From contig OY992537.1 of the NCBI GenBank assembly GCA_963921195.1, positions 177,399,021-177,463,020 of the forward strand: a stretch of DNA of 64,000 nucleotides, written 5' to 3'. The notes under the pieces are model-generated. The model saw only the letters and a program-made list of their open reading frames with translations. It ran no database searches and was not told where the DNA came from. Position numbers and translations under genes: made by a program. Source of the DNA: Pegoplata infirma (lineage: Eukaryota; Arthropoda; Insecta; Diptera; Anthomyiidae). Positions 1 through 11,500 of this stretch are shown here, piece after piece. Numbering within the stretch: position 1 is the stretch's first letter; every line of letters begins with the position of its first letter.

Positions 1-258
1 TTTTTTTTATAAGTTTAGATGTTTGTCCATCCACACAAAAAAATTCAGAAACACGTTCTTCGGTTTTTTTCGAGAAAATCACATTTGAACTTTAAATTTC
101 ATAACAATTCATTCGCAACGTTAAATCAAGAAAATACAAGCAAATTACAAAATTGTTATGAAATTTAAAGTTCAAATGCGATTTTCTCGAAAAAGACGAA
201 GAACGTGTTTCTGAATTTTTTTGTGTGGATGGACAAACATCTAAACTTATAAAAAAAA
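1..258. mobile_element. Fold-back MITE, cut by the window edge
   Basis: Bases 1-109 are repeated in reverse complement at about 151-258, with only about 40 bases between. The arms share blocks such as CTAAACTTATAAAAAAAA at the outer ends and AAATTTCATAACAATT near the centre. Near-perfect long arms and a short loop are typical of a fold-back MITE. Its outer end and target duplication lie outside the window. Superfamily unknown. Confidence 0.7.
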
Positions 259-639
259 ATTAAAAAAGAAAAAAAAAAGTGGCATAATTTTTAATAAATT
301 TACATTTTTAAAAAATGGAAAATTTCAGAACGGGTTCTGAAAATTTTCAAAAAAAAAAAAATTTAATCGATAGCCCATACAAAACTATATAAGAATGTAA
401 ATTTTTGAGATTGTGGTGCATTCCGTTTTAATGTGATAAATCAAGGCAAATCGCCACAAATTTGACCATTTTTCCAATATTTGAAAACGCCTCCTAAGCC
501 CAGTTTTTGAAAAATTGAAAAACCAAAAACGCAATTTTCTAAGTCCCATATAGGGCTATCCATAAAACCTATTCAGAAGTTTACGGTACACGTATTTTTT
601 ATCGCTGGACATTTGGTGTGGAATGCCTCATATGTGTCG

Positions 640-962
640 TGTATTTAAATTCCGTTAACGACAAGATGAGCGATAATGTCTTAAATATGTCGTCAGTTGA
701 TGCCGATTGAAGACAATATGAGCGACAATATCTTTATGTTATCGTCAGCCAAACTATGTTGACGACAATATGAACGACAATTTCATTTAGTTGTCATATA
801 TTGCTCATGGTTTACGACAGGCTGACCGACAATATTTAATATTTGTCGTGTACTAAACTCCATTGACGACAAATGAGCGGCAATAAATATATGAAGATTG
901 TCGTAAATCGCACTCTCCGTTGACGACAATAAAAGCTACATTTTCCTAAAGTTGTCATATAT
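640..962. repeat. Degenerate tandem repeat built on GACGACAAT
   Basis: The words GACGACAATATGAGCGACAA, TTGTCGT and GTTGACGACAA recur about every 80 bases in both senses (for example near 660, 720, 760, 865 and 920). This looks like an old minisatellite with inverted half-units. No coding potential is seen. It lies downstream of the Ddc poly(A) signals. Confidence 0.55.
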
Positions 963-965
963 TTA

Positions 966-1183
966 GGGTGACCATTTTTTTCTGAACTCAAATCAGTACG
1001 CCTAAGTTTTTATGTTTGTTTTTTTTCTAGAAATAACTCTCTGAAAACTCTTTGCTATGGGAAAACACTGATAGGTTTTTAAACACTCAAAAAATGTTGG
1101 TTTAACAAAAAACTCAATTAGTATTTCAGTAAAAACTACTGTTGAAAAACAACTGTTAAAAACAATAAATGTTGACCACCTTA
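966..1183. mobile_element. Short copy of the GGGTGACCA TIR element
   Basis: It opens with GGGTGACCATTTTTTTCTGA and closes with TGTTGACCACC, a weak inverted match. The left 120 bases closely match the start of the longer element at about 18166-18963, including AACTCAAATCAGTACGC and TAACTCTCTGAAAACT. It is probably an internally deleted copy of the same family. Confidence 0.5.
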
Positions 1184-1218
1184 AGACAAAAACATATTAT
1201 TAATGTTACAACTTCTTT

Positions 1219-1262
1219 TTTATTTAAATATTTTGTTTAAACTAAAATTCGAGTATTTTATT
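1219..1262 (-). terminator. Ddc poly(A) signals
   Basis: Two minus-strand AATAAA hexamers (1257-1262 and 1219-1224) lie about 260 and 300 bases past the Ddc stop codon. They are followed by T-rich DNA when read in the gene's direction. Either could end the Ddc transcript; the sequence does not show which is used. Confidence 0.45.
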
Positions 1263-1519
1263 ATTTTAAGTATGCATAATTTAAAAGGTGTCCAATTTAA
1301 GCTAATCAACAACATACAATATTATAAGTTAGAGTAATATAATATTATTTAACATCTTAAAAACTACAAAAATATATAAATTTATATTAAAGTATATGAA
1401 AAAAGCACATATAATTCCCTAAATATGTTGCAATGGTCCCATCAGAAACCCATTTCAAATCTTTAAAAAAATCCGAAATACTGTCAGTTTTTCATCAATC
1501 TCAATCCTCTTTAAACAGT

Positions 1520-2236
1520 CTATTCTTCTTTAAGAACATCATCAGCGGCGGCAGCAACTTCTTTCCAGGTATATTCCATATCCTCGTTTGTGGTAAATCT
1601 TGAGCAAACAGCCATGCGCAAGAAATATACATCGCGTATTTTAGCTGGAACCATATGAATATTACCACGGCCATTAATACGTTTCAATAGGGTCTCATTT
1701 AATTCATTCGAACCCTTTAGGCGGAAACAAGCCAAGCCCATATTGACCTCACCAACGATTTCAAAACGTTTATCGGCTGTGCAAAGTGTTGCAAATTGTT
1801 TGGCAAAGTTACAGTGGCGACGAATGTGAGCTTGAAGATTTTCCACACCATATAAACGGAGAACAAACCAAAGTTTTAAAGCTCTGAAACGACGTCCCAA
1901 AGGTATTTGCCAATGTCTATAGTCGGGTGCTGAACCTTGCATATCATGTTTTAAATATAAAGGATCTACATTGAAAGCATTCACTACCCAGCTAGGATCT
2001 TTTAACCACATAGCACTACAATCGAAATTCACCAACATCCACTTGTGAGGATTGAAATTGAAAGAATCGGCTGTTTCCATACCCTTCATTAAATGTCTAT
2101 ATTCAGGGCAGATAAAAGCGGAACCAGCATAGGCAGCATCCACATGAATCCAAACATTATATTTATTACCCACTAAACCGCATTCATCTAAGCGATCAAA
2201 AGCACAGGAGTTGGTTGTGCCCAAAGTTACAACAGC
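1520..2236 (-). CDS. Ddc: Ddc coding exon 5 (last)
   Basis: It encodes residues 271-508 and ends with TAG at 1522-1520. It holds the PLP aspartate D303, the Schiff-base lysine K335, the catalytic loop with Y364 and the C-terminal domain. The acceptor AG is at 2238-2237, and the exon begins [14 protein letters not shown], in frame with exon 4. Confidence 0.95.
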   Translation of the reverse strand, partial: AVVTLGTTNSCAFDRLDECGLVGNKYNVWIHVDAAYAGSAFICPEYRHLMKGMETADSFNFNPHKWMLVNFDCSAMWLKDPSWVVNAFNVDPLYLKHDMQGSAPDYRHWQIPLGRRFRALKLWFVLRLYGVENLQAHIRRHCNFAKQFATLCTADKRFEIVGEVNMGLACFRLKGSNELNETLLKRINGRGNIHMVPAKIRDVYFLRMAVCSRFTTNEDMEYTWKEVAAAADDVLKEE

Positions 2237-5200
2237 CTAAATTAATGACAAATAAAACATAAAATTACTGTACCATTTTTCCAGAAATAGTTTTCCAGCA
2301 CTTACATAAAATGGTATTAAACCATCATCTAAATCTTTTTTAATGGCAGCTTCCAAAGCTTCACCTCTTAAGCTATTATTATCATCGGCAGGAACTGAAC
2401 GAAGTTGTACACCACCCAATAAACCAGCACGTTCTACAGACGAATGAGCTTGTGCTGAACTATAGCCCACTAATTTTGAGACAATAGTATTGTCATCCCA
2501 GTCAGGATGTTCTTTTTTAACTTCTTGCATTTTCTTAGCTTTAGCACCTAATAAAGCCACCAATGTGGCTTCACTGGCGGTACCTTGGATAACACCGCCA
2601 CCTTTACCACCAGAACAGGCTAAAAACTCTTTGGGTAAATCGATCATTTTACCCAACCAATCTAACATAACAACTTCCAATTCAGTACAAGCAGGGCTGG
2701 CAATCTAAAATTAATAAACACAGTTTACAATCATAACAAATCTGAAGATTCCTTCATTTCTTTCTACTTACCCAGGTAAAACCTATGCAGGCTATAGCAC
2801 CACTTAGCATATCAGCAACAATTGCTGGATAGGAATTTGCTGTTGGAAAATAGGCATGGAACTTAGGACTATGCCAATGTGTTACACCAGGCATAATGAC
2901 ACGTTCAACATCCTTCATAACATCTTCCCAAGTATCGGGTTTAATGGGTGCATTGTCGGGTATGAGAGGACGCAAATAGCCTGGCTTAACATCAGGTAAA
3001 ACACGACTGTAATAAAAGAGGAAAATGTATTTAATTAACAGTATGAAGAGATTCGATATAGTGCTAAGAATTTGGTGCTAAGAAAAATTTAGCACCAAAA
3101 ATCAAAATCTTTGATCGAGAACTTTTTGCAAAAATTGCGTTTTAATTGCAAAAAATAAAAAAAACATTAATTTTTAAAAACTTAAATGTATGGACATAAT
3201 AGATTTTGACCCCCTGATTTCAAATCCGCTTTCAAAATTTTTCTAGGTTACACCGTTTTTAAGAAATTCGCGTTTGAAGATTCCAAAAACCGCTGTCTTT
3301 CTGTACACTCAAAAAAAACCTTGTAAAATTAAAAGAAAAGTTTGTAACTTTTTTTTTTGCTACCTTCTATTTGACAAGAATTTCTTGTTATTTTACAAGC
3401 CGTTTACCAATAATTTTGTAGTTTTACAAGCTTTTTACCAAAAAAAAATTGTAAATTTACAATTTTTTGACGCGATAAAACTTACAAGGAGGTTTCGTGA
3501 CTTTTTTGGATTTTTTGCTACCTCCTATTTTACGATAATTCCTAGTAAAAATTACAAACTTTTTTTGTAATTTTATAAGATTTTTACCAATAAAATTGAA
3601 AAATTTACAACTTTTTTTTGCGAAATAAAACTGACAAGAAATTCTCGTAAATTTACTAGATTTTTTTTGTAAAAAATCTTGGAAATTTGTAAAATTACAA
3701 TAAAAACTGTAAAATTACAAAAAATTTAAATTTCGATCGAAAATTATTTGTTAAAAAACAAGGAAAACTGTCAAATATTGGTAAAATGCGATTACGAGAC
3801 TTTTTCTAGTAATTTGACAAGGTTTTTTTTTGAGTGTATAGAAACGTGAGTTTGGTATTTTAACAAAATGAAATTTTTGACACTTAAAAAAAATATTTAG
3901 ATTTGAAAAAAATGTTTACAAAAAAAAATTTAAAAAAAAATAATTTCGAAATGTGATGCGCGGCACATGTGTGTGCCATTCCTTACCCTGAACGAAACGA
4001 AAATTTTTGAGACAATTAAAAATTTACTAAAATTGTTTGGTCAATTTTATTAAATGTTTACGCAATACTATTGAATGGAAACAAGTAGTTAGGTGTGGGA
4101 CTAATAAACTGGAGATTCCAGGTTCAAATCCAGGGGGTCTACTGCGTAATTCGAATCGAAAGAAAGCGTTTGAATTCGGAAATTTTTAACCCTTTACAAC
4201 AACACAACCGTGTATGTAAATTTTTATATTTTTCTTTTTTTTTACATTATCTGGAGAAGCGCTTACAAGTTCCAAGTAATTTTTCTTGAATAAAAATATT
4301 TTTTATTACATTATTTTAGAAATAAAAATTCCGTTCGAATCGATTTTCGTTTCGATTTAAGTTACGCAGTAGACCCCCAGTTGGGACTAAAAAAGGCGAA
4401 AAGTTTTTTCTAAATATGAGAAAGATCATTTATAAAGGAAATTGGATAAAAGTAAAAACTAAAGGAAATACGAAAATTTTTGGTATTTTCGCATGACCTA
4501 CGTCAGACATTTTCCCAAAGAAGTCTTAGGTGACATGTCCCCAGAAGGTCAGCGCTGACCACTACAGACTTTGAGTGAGGACATTTTGAAAATTTTTATG
4601 AAACTGTCCTTAACCCAGTACATAGAGATGTTTTGTGGATGTCACCAGTGACTCTGACATGTCACAGCTCCGTCACTGAGGATGGCTCGAGGACGTTGCC
4701 AACTGGGATACTATTAAAAGTCTACAAAATTGCTTATGTGTACTTTAAGACATTTTTCCTGTAGAAATAGTCTCAGATTCTTTTTTTCCTATTTTTCCTG
4801 TAAAAGAAGTCTCAGATTCTGAGACATTTTGCCTGTAAAAAAAGTATTAGATTCTGATACTTTTTATAAAGAAAAACATTCAGATTCTGAAAATTTTTTT
4901 AAAAATTTCAAAGAATTTGACAGAGACTCAAATTCTGAGAAATTTTTCTTATAGAAAAAGCCTCAAATTCTAAGACATTTTTTCTTTAGAAAAATCCTCA
5001 GTTTTGTTTTTAGAATTATTTTATTTATTTTTTATTTTATAACTGAAGTTTTTATTTATTTCGGTTTGAGTCCATATTAATTATTTCTGAGAAATAATTA
5101 TTTTTGTTGTACAATGAGAAAATCTGAAAAAATTAATTGACAACACAGGCTAAGTGGAGATGTCGACAGCTTTCGGAAGAAGCCACCCTTCCTTCGTCAG

Positions 5201-8200
5201 CACTCTTCGATTGTCACTGTAGGTGTGTAAGATTAAGATCAGCTATTTAAACGTACATTAAGGTGAAAAAGCGAACGGGAATTATATCACATTGCATTAC
5301 CCATATGTTACGTTTAGCACGAACTTAATGAATCTATTTTTAACTTTTTCCAACACAGTTGTAATTTCTTACACTGTAGTAGATTTTCTCAGAGTTGCAA
5401 CCCTTAGTAGGACTTTTCAAGTCTTGAAAAATGTCCGTTAGGTTTGAATTTATATTTCGTATTTCTAAATCTTAGAAATATTACTAAATTGCATTGTACC
5501 TTATGAGTTGAGTTTTAATTCTGTTTTATATATTGTTGGACTTTATATTTTATAACTGAAGTTTTTATTTATTTCGGTTTGAGTCCATATTATAAAACAG
5601 AATTAAAATATTTTTTATTTTTTTTTAAAAAAAAAAAGTTTTGGAAAAATTTGTTTTTTTTTTTGGTATTTTAGTTATATATAAAGAATTAATTGATAAT
5701 GAGCAAAATGGATGATATATTTGCCATTTTTACCCCTCCATAACCCCTTTAGCGATCGCAGATAAATTTTATCTTTGCTAGATTTATAAATTGCGAATAA
5801 CTTCTTAAAAAATCAAACTAAAAGGACGTTAATTTGGTATTTTAACAAAAACTAAGCGAGATAAAGCAAAATTAAAGCGAAATTAAGCAAAATTAAATTT
5901 TTGACACTAAAAAAATATTTAGGGCGCTATGAAAAAACCCCCAATGAAATATCCCCCAAACAAAAAAATTAAAAAATCCCCAAAAAAAATGCTAAAATTT
6001 TATTTGGGGATTTTTTCATTTTTTTGTGGGTTGTTTCATTATTGATTTTGGGGTTTCGTTCTCAAAACAAGCCCCAAATGAAAAAGAAATAAAACAAGTG
6101 AGAGTGTTAAATTCGGCTGTGCCGAATCTTTGATTCCAGTGTTGCCACCAGTTGAATTGGAAATTACACACAAAATTACACAAAATCTCACAAATTACAC
6201 AAAATTTTTTTTAACATGTATTTCATTTCACTAAAAAAATTATAAACTTTTTTTTTATAATTCAGTTTTTATAGTTTATAATTTATAGTTTTTGTTTTGT
6301 TCATTTTTCTTAAACTTCAATAGTACGTTTAAAATATTTAACACCTTCATTTTTTTCAATACCTTCTTTTGTAAAAAGTATTGATGCAGTTGTATTTGTC
6401 GCTACACTGAAAAAAATTGCTTCGTGAAATTAATGAAAATTGACTTAACCTTAATGAAAAATGACTCACGTTTTCAACCGAAGACAGGTTTCATTCGATT
6501 AATGAAACTGGTGTCATTAAAGTTCCTTTCAATGAAAACTTGCATATAAATAATGAAAATATTCGTAGAACTTGTTTGAAACGTTTTATGAAGTTTTTCA
6601 TAAAATGTATGAAAATATCCATTGATTAAATGTGGAATAGTAGTTGGCAATGAGCGTATGATAATTGCTTTTTACAAGTAACTAGTTGCTAACTTTATTA
6701 AGGTTTTGATATGGGAATTACGATAAATTCATGTTGGTTAAAGTTATCAAAATTTCCATAGAAAGCCCCTAATCAAGTTAGGAACAAGTTACCTAAAAAC
6801 AGCACGTATCATGCACCCATAAGTGAAAATTTGCATTAATAACAATTTTGGTAAGTCACATGTAACCATCACTGTAACCGTCACTGAAATTTTATTTAGG
6901 GGCATGTCACAGACTCAATTCCGATCGGATTTGAAAAAAAGTTGTTACTCGTAAAACGCATAACAATTTTTTTTTCGGAATGAAATCACTTTAAAAATTC
7001 AAAGTGGAATTGAATTGCTAAAAGTGGTTTCATTCCGAAAAAAGTATTTGCTTTCCGAACGGAATTGAGTCTGTGACATGACCCTTAATTGCACACTTTT
7101 TATGGTTTTCACCTAGTTTTTACACATAACAAAGTTTTACTCCAACCTCAAATTGGTCTGAATTGCCATATAAGGTAAACTATAAAAGACAAAAACGCGA
7201 TGACTTTAAAAACACGTGCTGCCAAAACGTAGCAACAACGTAGCAATGGAACAACACAAATTACCCTACATTTCATCACAAAATTTTAATGACTTAAAAA
7301 ACTATTTTTCTGTTGCAAATTATATTATAATTTATAAGAAACAGTCAAAAGAAACACTTATACGGAACTTTTCACTTGTAATTTCAATTAGATATAACCA
7401 GCATAACACAAACACAAGTTTCAATAACAAAGCAAAAAAATATAAAATTATTTTATTTTATTAGAAAAAAGTTAACACACATGTAAAAATTACAATTAGA
7501 CTAAACACGCGTGGTGTAATAAAACGTCGTATGTTTTTTTTTTTTTGTTTTCTTTCTCTTATTCGCAACGCAGAGTTGTATTTAGTTCTAAAAAATCTTA
7601 TGATATTTTTTAATGAAATTATGAAATCTAATGAAACAAGTTTCATAAAATTTGTTCATAACATGCATGAAATTTCAATCAGCTTATGAATTCCTTCATT
7701 TAAGTAATGAAAACAAAATAATGAATCCGTTTCATTAATATCAGGAAGGTTATTTTTTTCAGTGTAATTATGTAATTTTAAAGAGCAGTTTAGACGATTA
7801 GTATTTCAGTAAGATTTGTCCTTTCGGAGTACCTTTGTTAAATATTTGATCTGCTTGTCAAATCGTTTTCGGAAAAATTTCAAAAGATAAGGAGATATAT
7901 CCGTATTTCAAATTATACAAATTTATTTATTTTGGCTTTGCTTAGGCTATGAAAACAAGAGTTTGATTCAGAAATTTTGTGACTGGTCGTCTACTCGTTT
8001 GAAAATTCTTTCAACTGAAGAATTTAAAGAAATTGAATAACTTTTTTTCAGATTTTGGAAGGATTTTCAGAACAATTTTTAATTTTAAAAACTTAAGATT
8101 AGCTTTTTAAGGTTCAAAAATGCATGTTCGCTTATTACCTAGTATTTGGTAATCAAAACTACTAAAGTCGATGTTATCAAAGATGTTTTTAAACCGAAAA

Positions 8201-8553
8201 TGGCGATTAAATGATGAAAAAAAGCTTTAACAGAAAAAAATAGTTTAAAACTTTGTTGAGGTAGTTTGGAGTTTAATAATTTACCTGAATTTTTAAAAGA
8301 GTGTTTAACAATTTCTATATTTAAAAATAGATTGAAAGAGCATCTCCTACAAAATATCGAAATGCTTCTGATATAATTGTTTTTAAATTATACATGTGTA
8401 CATATGTATTTATTTTTTTTTTTCTTTGTATTTTTTACACTTAAAATTTAAAATTTTAACTTATTGCCAACTTGTCTCAAAAAAGCCCTAGTGGCGCTGA
8501 GACACATATATTGTATGAAAATTAATTGAATTTTTAATAAATAATATTTTATA

Positions 8554-8592
<39 letters not shown>

Positions 8593-11500
8593 CAAAAATT
8601 ACACAAAAAATGTCATTATCCAAAAATTATCCAAGGATTTCGAAATTGTCCCACTTTTGGATAATTAACCAGAAAGTGGCAACACTGTTTGATACCCTCC
8701 AACATGTTAAAATACAGCTGGATTTTTTTGCTAACGTGTATAAATTATCCCATACAAATTTGACGTTTTTTAACTGTATACGGCAAATTTATGTCAAATT
8801 TGTATGGGATAATTTATACACGTTAGCAAAAAAAACCACCTTACATATAAAAAAATTTCAGAGGCGTTTTTGGGGAGAGGGCTCTGTGGGGGTGCTGGGG
8901 GATACCTTCCCCAACGTGATAAATGTTTACTAAATTATTTATTATGCTTTTTGAACTTTAGTTATACCATTATCTCAAAATTTTTATGTTTTTTTTAATC
9001 CACGCCCACAAAAGGGGGCGGGGCAAAAAAACAATATTTTGTAGCCCCACGGGCTCTAAGTGTATGACCTTTAACGGTTTCTGACATAAAAAGGTTTCAT
9101 TTGTTTAACAAAGGTGGCGTATGCTTAGTTTTATAATTGCCTTTAAATAACAATCATACGCAATGGCGCACTGTGTTATAATTGAAGCATTTAATCTTAA
9201 CCACTTAGGCTTAATATCTTAGCCATATTAAAAATGTTTCATTAAAGATTGCCAAGGTAATAAATCGCATGATTATATATTAAGAAAATGTTGGTAAAAT
9301 ACATTATGTATCTAGCAAACAGAATTCCCTGACCAGAAACTTTAAGCAACCAGAACCTGACAAAAAACAGTTAAAGAATCTTTTATATTGCCACAAACGT
9401 ATAAAAGCCATAATATCCCAGTCAGAAATTTCCGACGGTTATAAAAATATAGCGTTGCCCCAACACTGTTTTTTTGTATCACCCGTGTTGCGTCAGCACC
9501 ACTCCTGCAGTGCTGCGGCAGCACTGTATTTACTAAATTTACAACCATTTTCAAGTTCATTGATTTTTTAGTTTTAAATTTAAAAGTCTTTGTTTTGTTA
9601 AAAAAAATAACAACAGTATAAAGAAAATTAAAAATTATAATTAAAAATACCACCCCTTAGGATAATATAAACTCCAGACAAGGAAAAACTCAGAATTTAA
9701 TTAAAAATTATGTCTGCGTGTTTTGCAATCACGCAAAAACGGCTAAGCCGAATCTGTCACTAAGATAGCATTAACCGAGCGGGAAATGTAGGTCATATAA
9801 TAGGGCGACAAAGGGGTATAAAAATTACACTTCTTTTTTTATTAAATAAAAAGTAATTTCTTCCTCTTCCGCAATCAAACAAAAAGTGCTAAACCGATTT
9901 CAATTAAATTTTGCAGCACAGATAGTACTAACCGAGGACGCAAGTTGGAACTTTAGGCAATATTAATCCACGATTCGATAAAGATGCCTAAATGACAAAT
10001 CTGCTTTGTACTATACTTAGCGTTACGTCTGTCCGTTTCGCAATCACGCAAAAATGGCTGAACCGATTTTGTTGAGATTTCTCTATAGATAATGCTTACT
10101 GCGAGTGGAACTAAAGGCTACTAGCTGGCCCAGCAGCGCGGACCGGGTCCAGCTAGTCTTAAATTAAATATTAAAAAAATTATTTTCAAATCAATGTTTG
10201 AATTTAATATCGAATTTCAATGTTTTTTCTTGTCTTAAATTCTACTCTCTACCAAAAACTTTTGGTTTTGCTGTTTTTTTTTTTTTTGGTGCAGCAGTTT
10301 CCTGCTGTTGTATTGTAAAGAAACAATAAATATGACATCAATTTAAAAAAATACAACTCTGTTATTAAAAAAGCGTAATAAACAGTTACCACAGTACCTT
10401 TTTTACTGCCACATTTTTTCTTGGGAAGTTTTTCGGTATATTAAAAAAATACATAAAATGGTTCAAAACAAAGAAAAACCACAAAAAATTCAGATGAGTA
10501 TAAAAGTTCTTTTACCGTCTTGGAAAATATTTGCTCATATATTATTTTCTTTAAGATGTACAAAAGCGTCGTAAAACCATCTTCTGACGTTATTTTTTGA
10601 CGTTGGGAGGTCACTGTAAAATTTGTAAATCCAACGCCTTGCCGGCGTCAGAAAATATCGTCGCCAGACCGTACTCCGACGTTATCATTTAGTCGTTGGG
10701 GAGACGTTGTAAATTTGTATAGCCGACGTTATGCCAGCGTTTGGGCCACTGTCACCAACGCTTTACCGACACTGACCCGATTGTATTTTTCTGACTGGGA
10801 TGTTAACAATAAAAAATAAATACAAAGTTTCTTTTAACCTTGACACACAGTTTGTTGTATAACAAGATTGATACATTACGACTATTTGAAAAAAAAAAAA
10901 AAAAAAACGTTAAAGAATTGTTTAACAACTAGTATTGTAATTAAAATTATTGAAATCTATGAATTTTTTCAAGTACAGGGCTAATTCATGCAATAAAAAA
11001 TGAAAGTCTCTTAAAAATTATTCAAGCATTATGGGTTTTAATACGAAATAATAAAAAACAGTTAATTGCTAATTAGATGGGGATTTTTTTTATATTTAAA
11101 CCAGATTTGAAATGAGTAATACGCATATTGTGTGAGTGTTTAATTATATTTTTAAATTAAATTAGCATTTTTAAAAAGTAAATGCCCTTTAAATTTCAAA
11201 ATTTATGTTACAATAATTTTAGGCTGTTTTTTACACTTTCAAAATTCATGTGTATATGACTCAATTTCAAGAACAAACAGTTCAAATACTTTCATTTCCG
11301 TTTTTAGCACTTTTGAAATTTGTAAACATAAACTTCCTTTTTTTCGTCTTAACCCATTTTTAGCGTTGAAATTTTGAATTTTCGAAATTCGAATTAAAAA
11401 ATGTTTAGTTTACCCCAAATAATACTGATTATAAAAATTTTGGCTATCGAAAAATTATTTAAATTTAGTTTTCTTTGCATTTTTTTAAAAAGAGATTCAC

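Larger units (their letters stand above)
6137..8687. mobile_element. hAT-like element with TIR CAGTGTTGCCAC (2.55 kb)
   Basis: The left end CAGTGTTGCCACCAGTTGAA and right end complementary to CAGTGTTGCCACTTTCTGGT are flanked by TTTGATTC (6129-6136) and TTTGATAC (8688-8695), a near-perfect 8-bp target duplication. CAG termini and an 8-bp duplication fit the hAT superfamily. No transposase frame remains. The interior is filled by later insertions (TA-flanked element at 6415-7764, LINE tail at 8262-8588). Confidence 0.75.
6093..9060 (-). mobile_element. ATACCCTCC-family dispersed repeat, split by a hAT insertion
   Basis: Read on the minus strand, this matches the copies at 13751-14420 and 37886-39332. 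The characteristic end (TTCGGCACAGCC, then ACTCTTACTTGTT) is at 6093-6128. The body resumes at 8688 with the inverted GATACCCTCC and runs through the GGGCGTGG-rich part to about 9.06 kb. A hAT-like element occupies the gap and a small fold-back lies at 8720-8836. Confidence 0.6.

Noticed and set aside
4100..4140. tRNA-like T arm (GGTTCAAATCC) beside a MITE
   Set aside because: No box A at the right distance and no other tRNA arms; chance resemblance next to the GGGGGTC terminus.
8610..8933. 107-codon open frame after the LINE poly-A tail
   Set aside because: It runs across the hAT terminus, a perfect fold-back and a dispersed repeat; the frame is a by-product of repeats.
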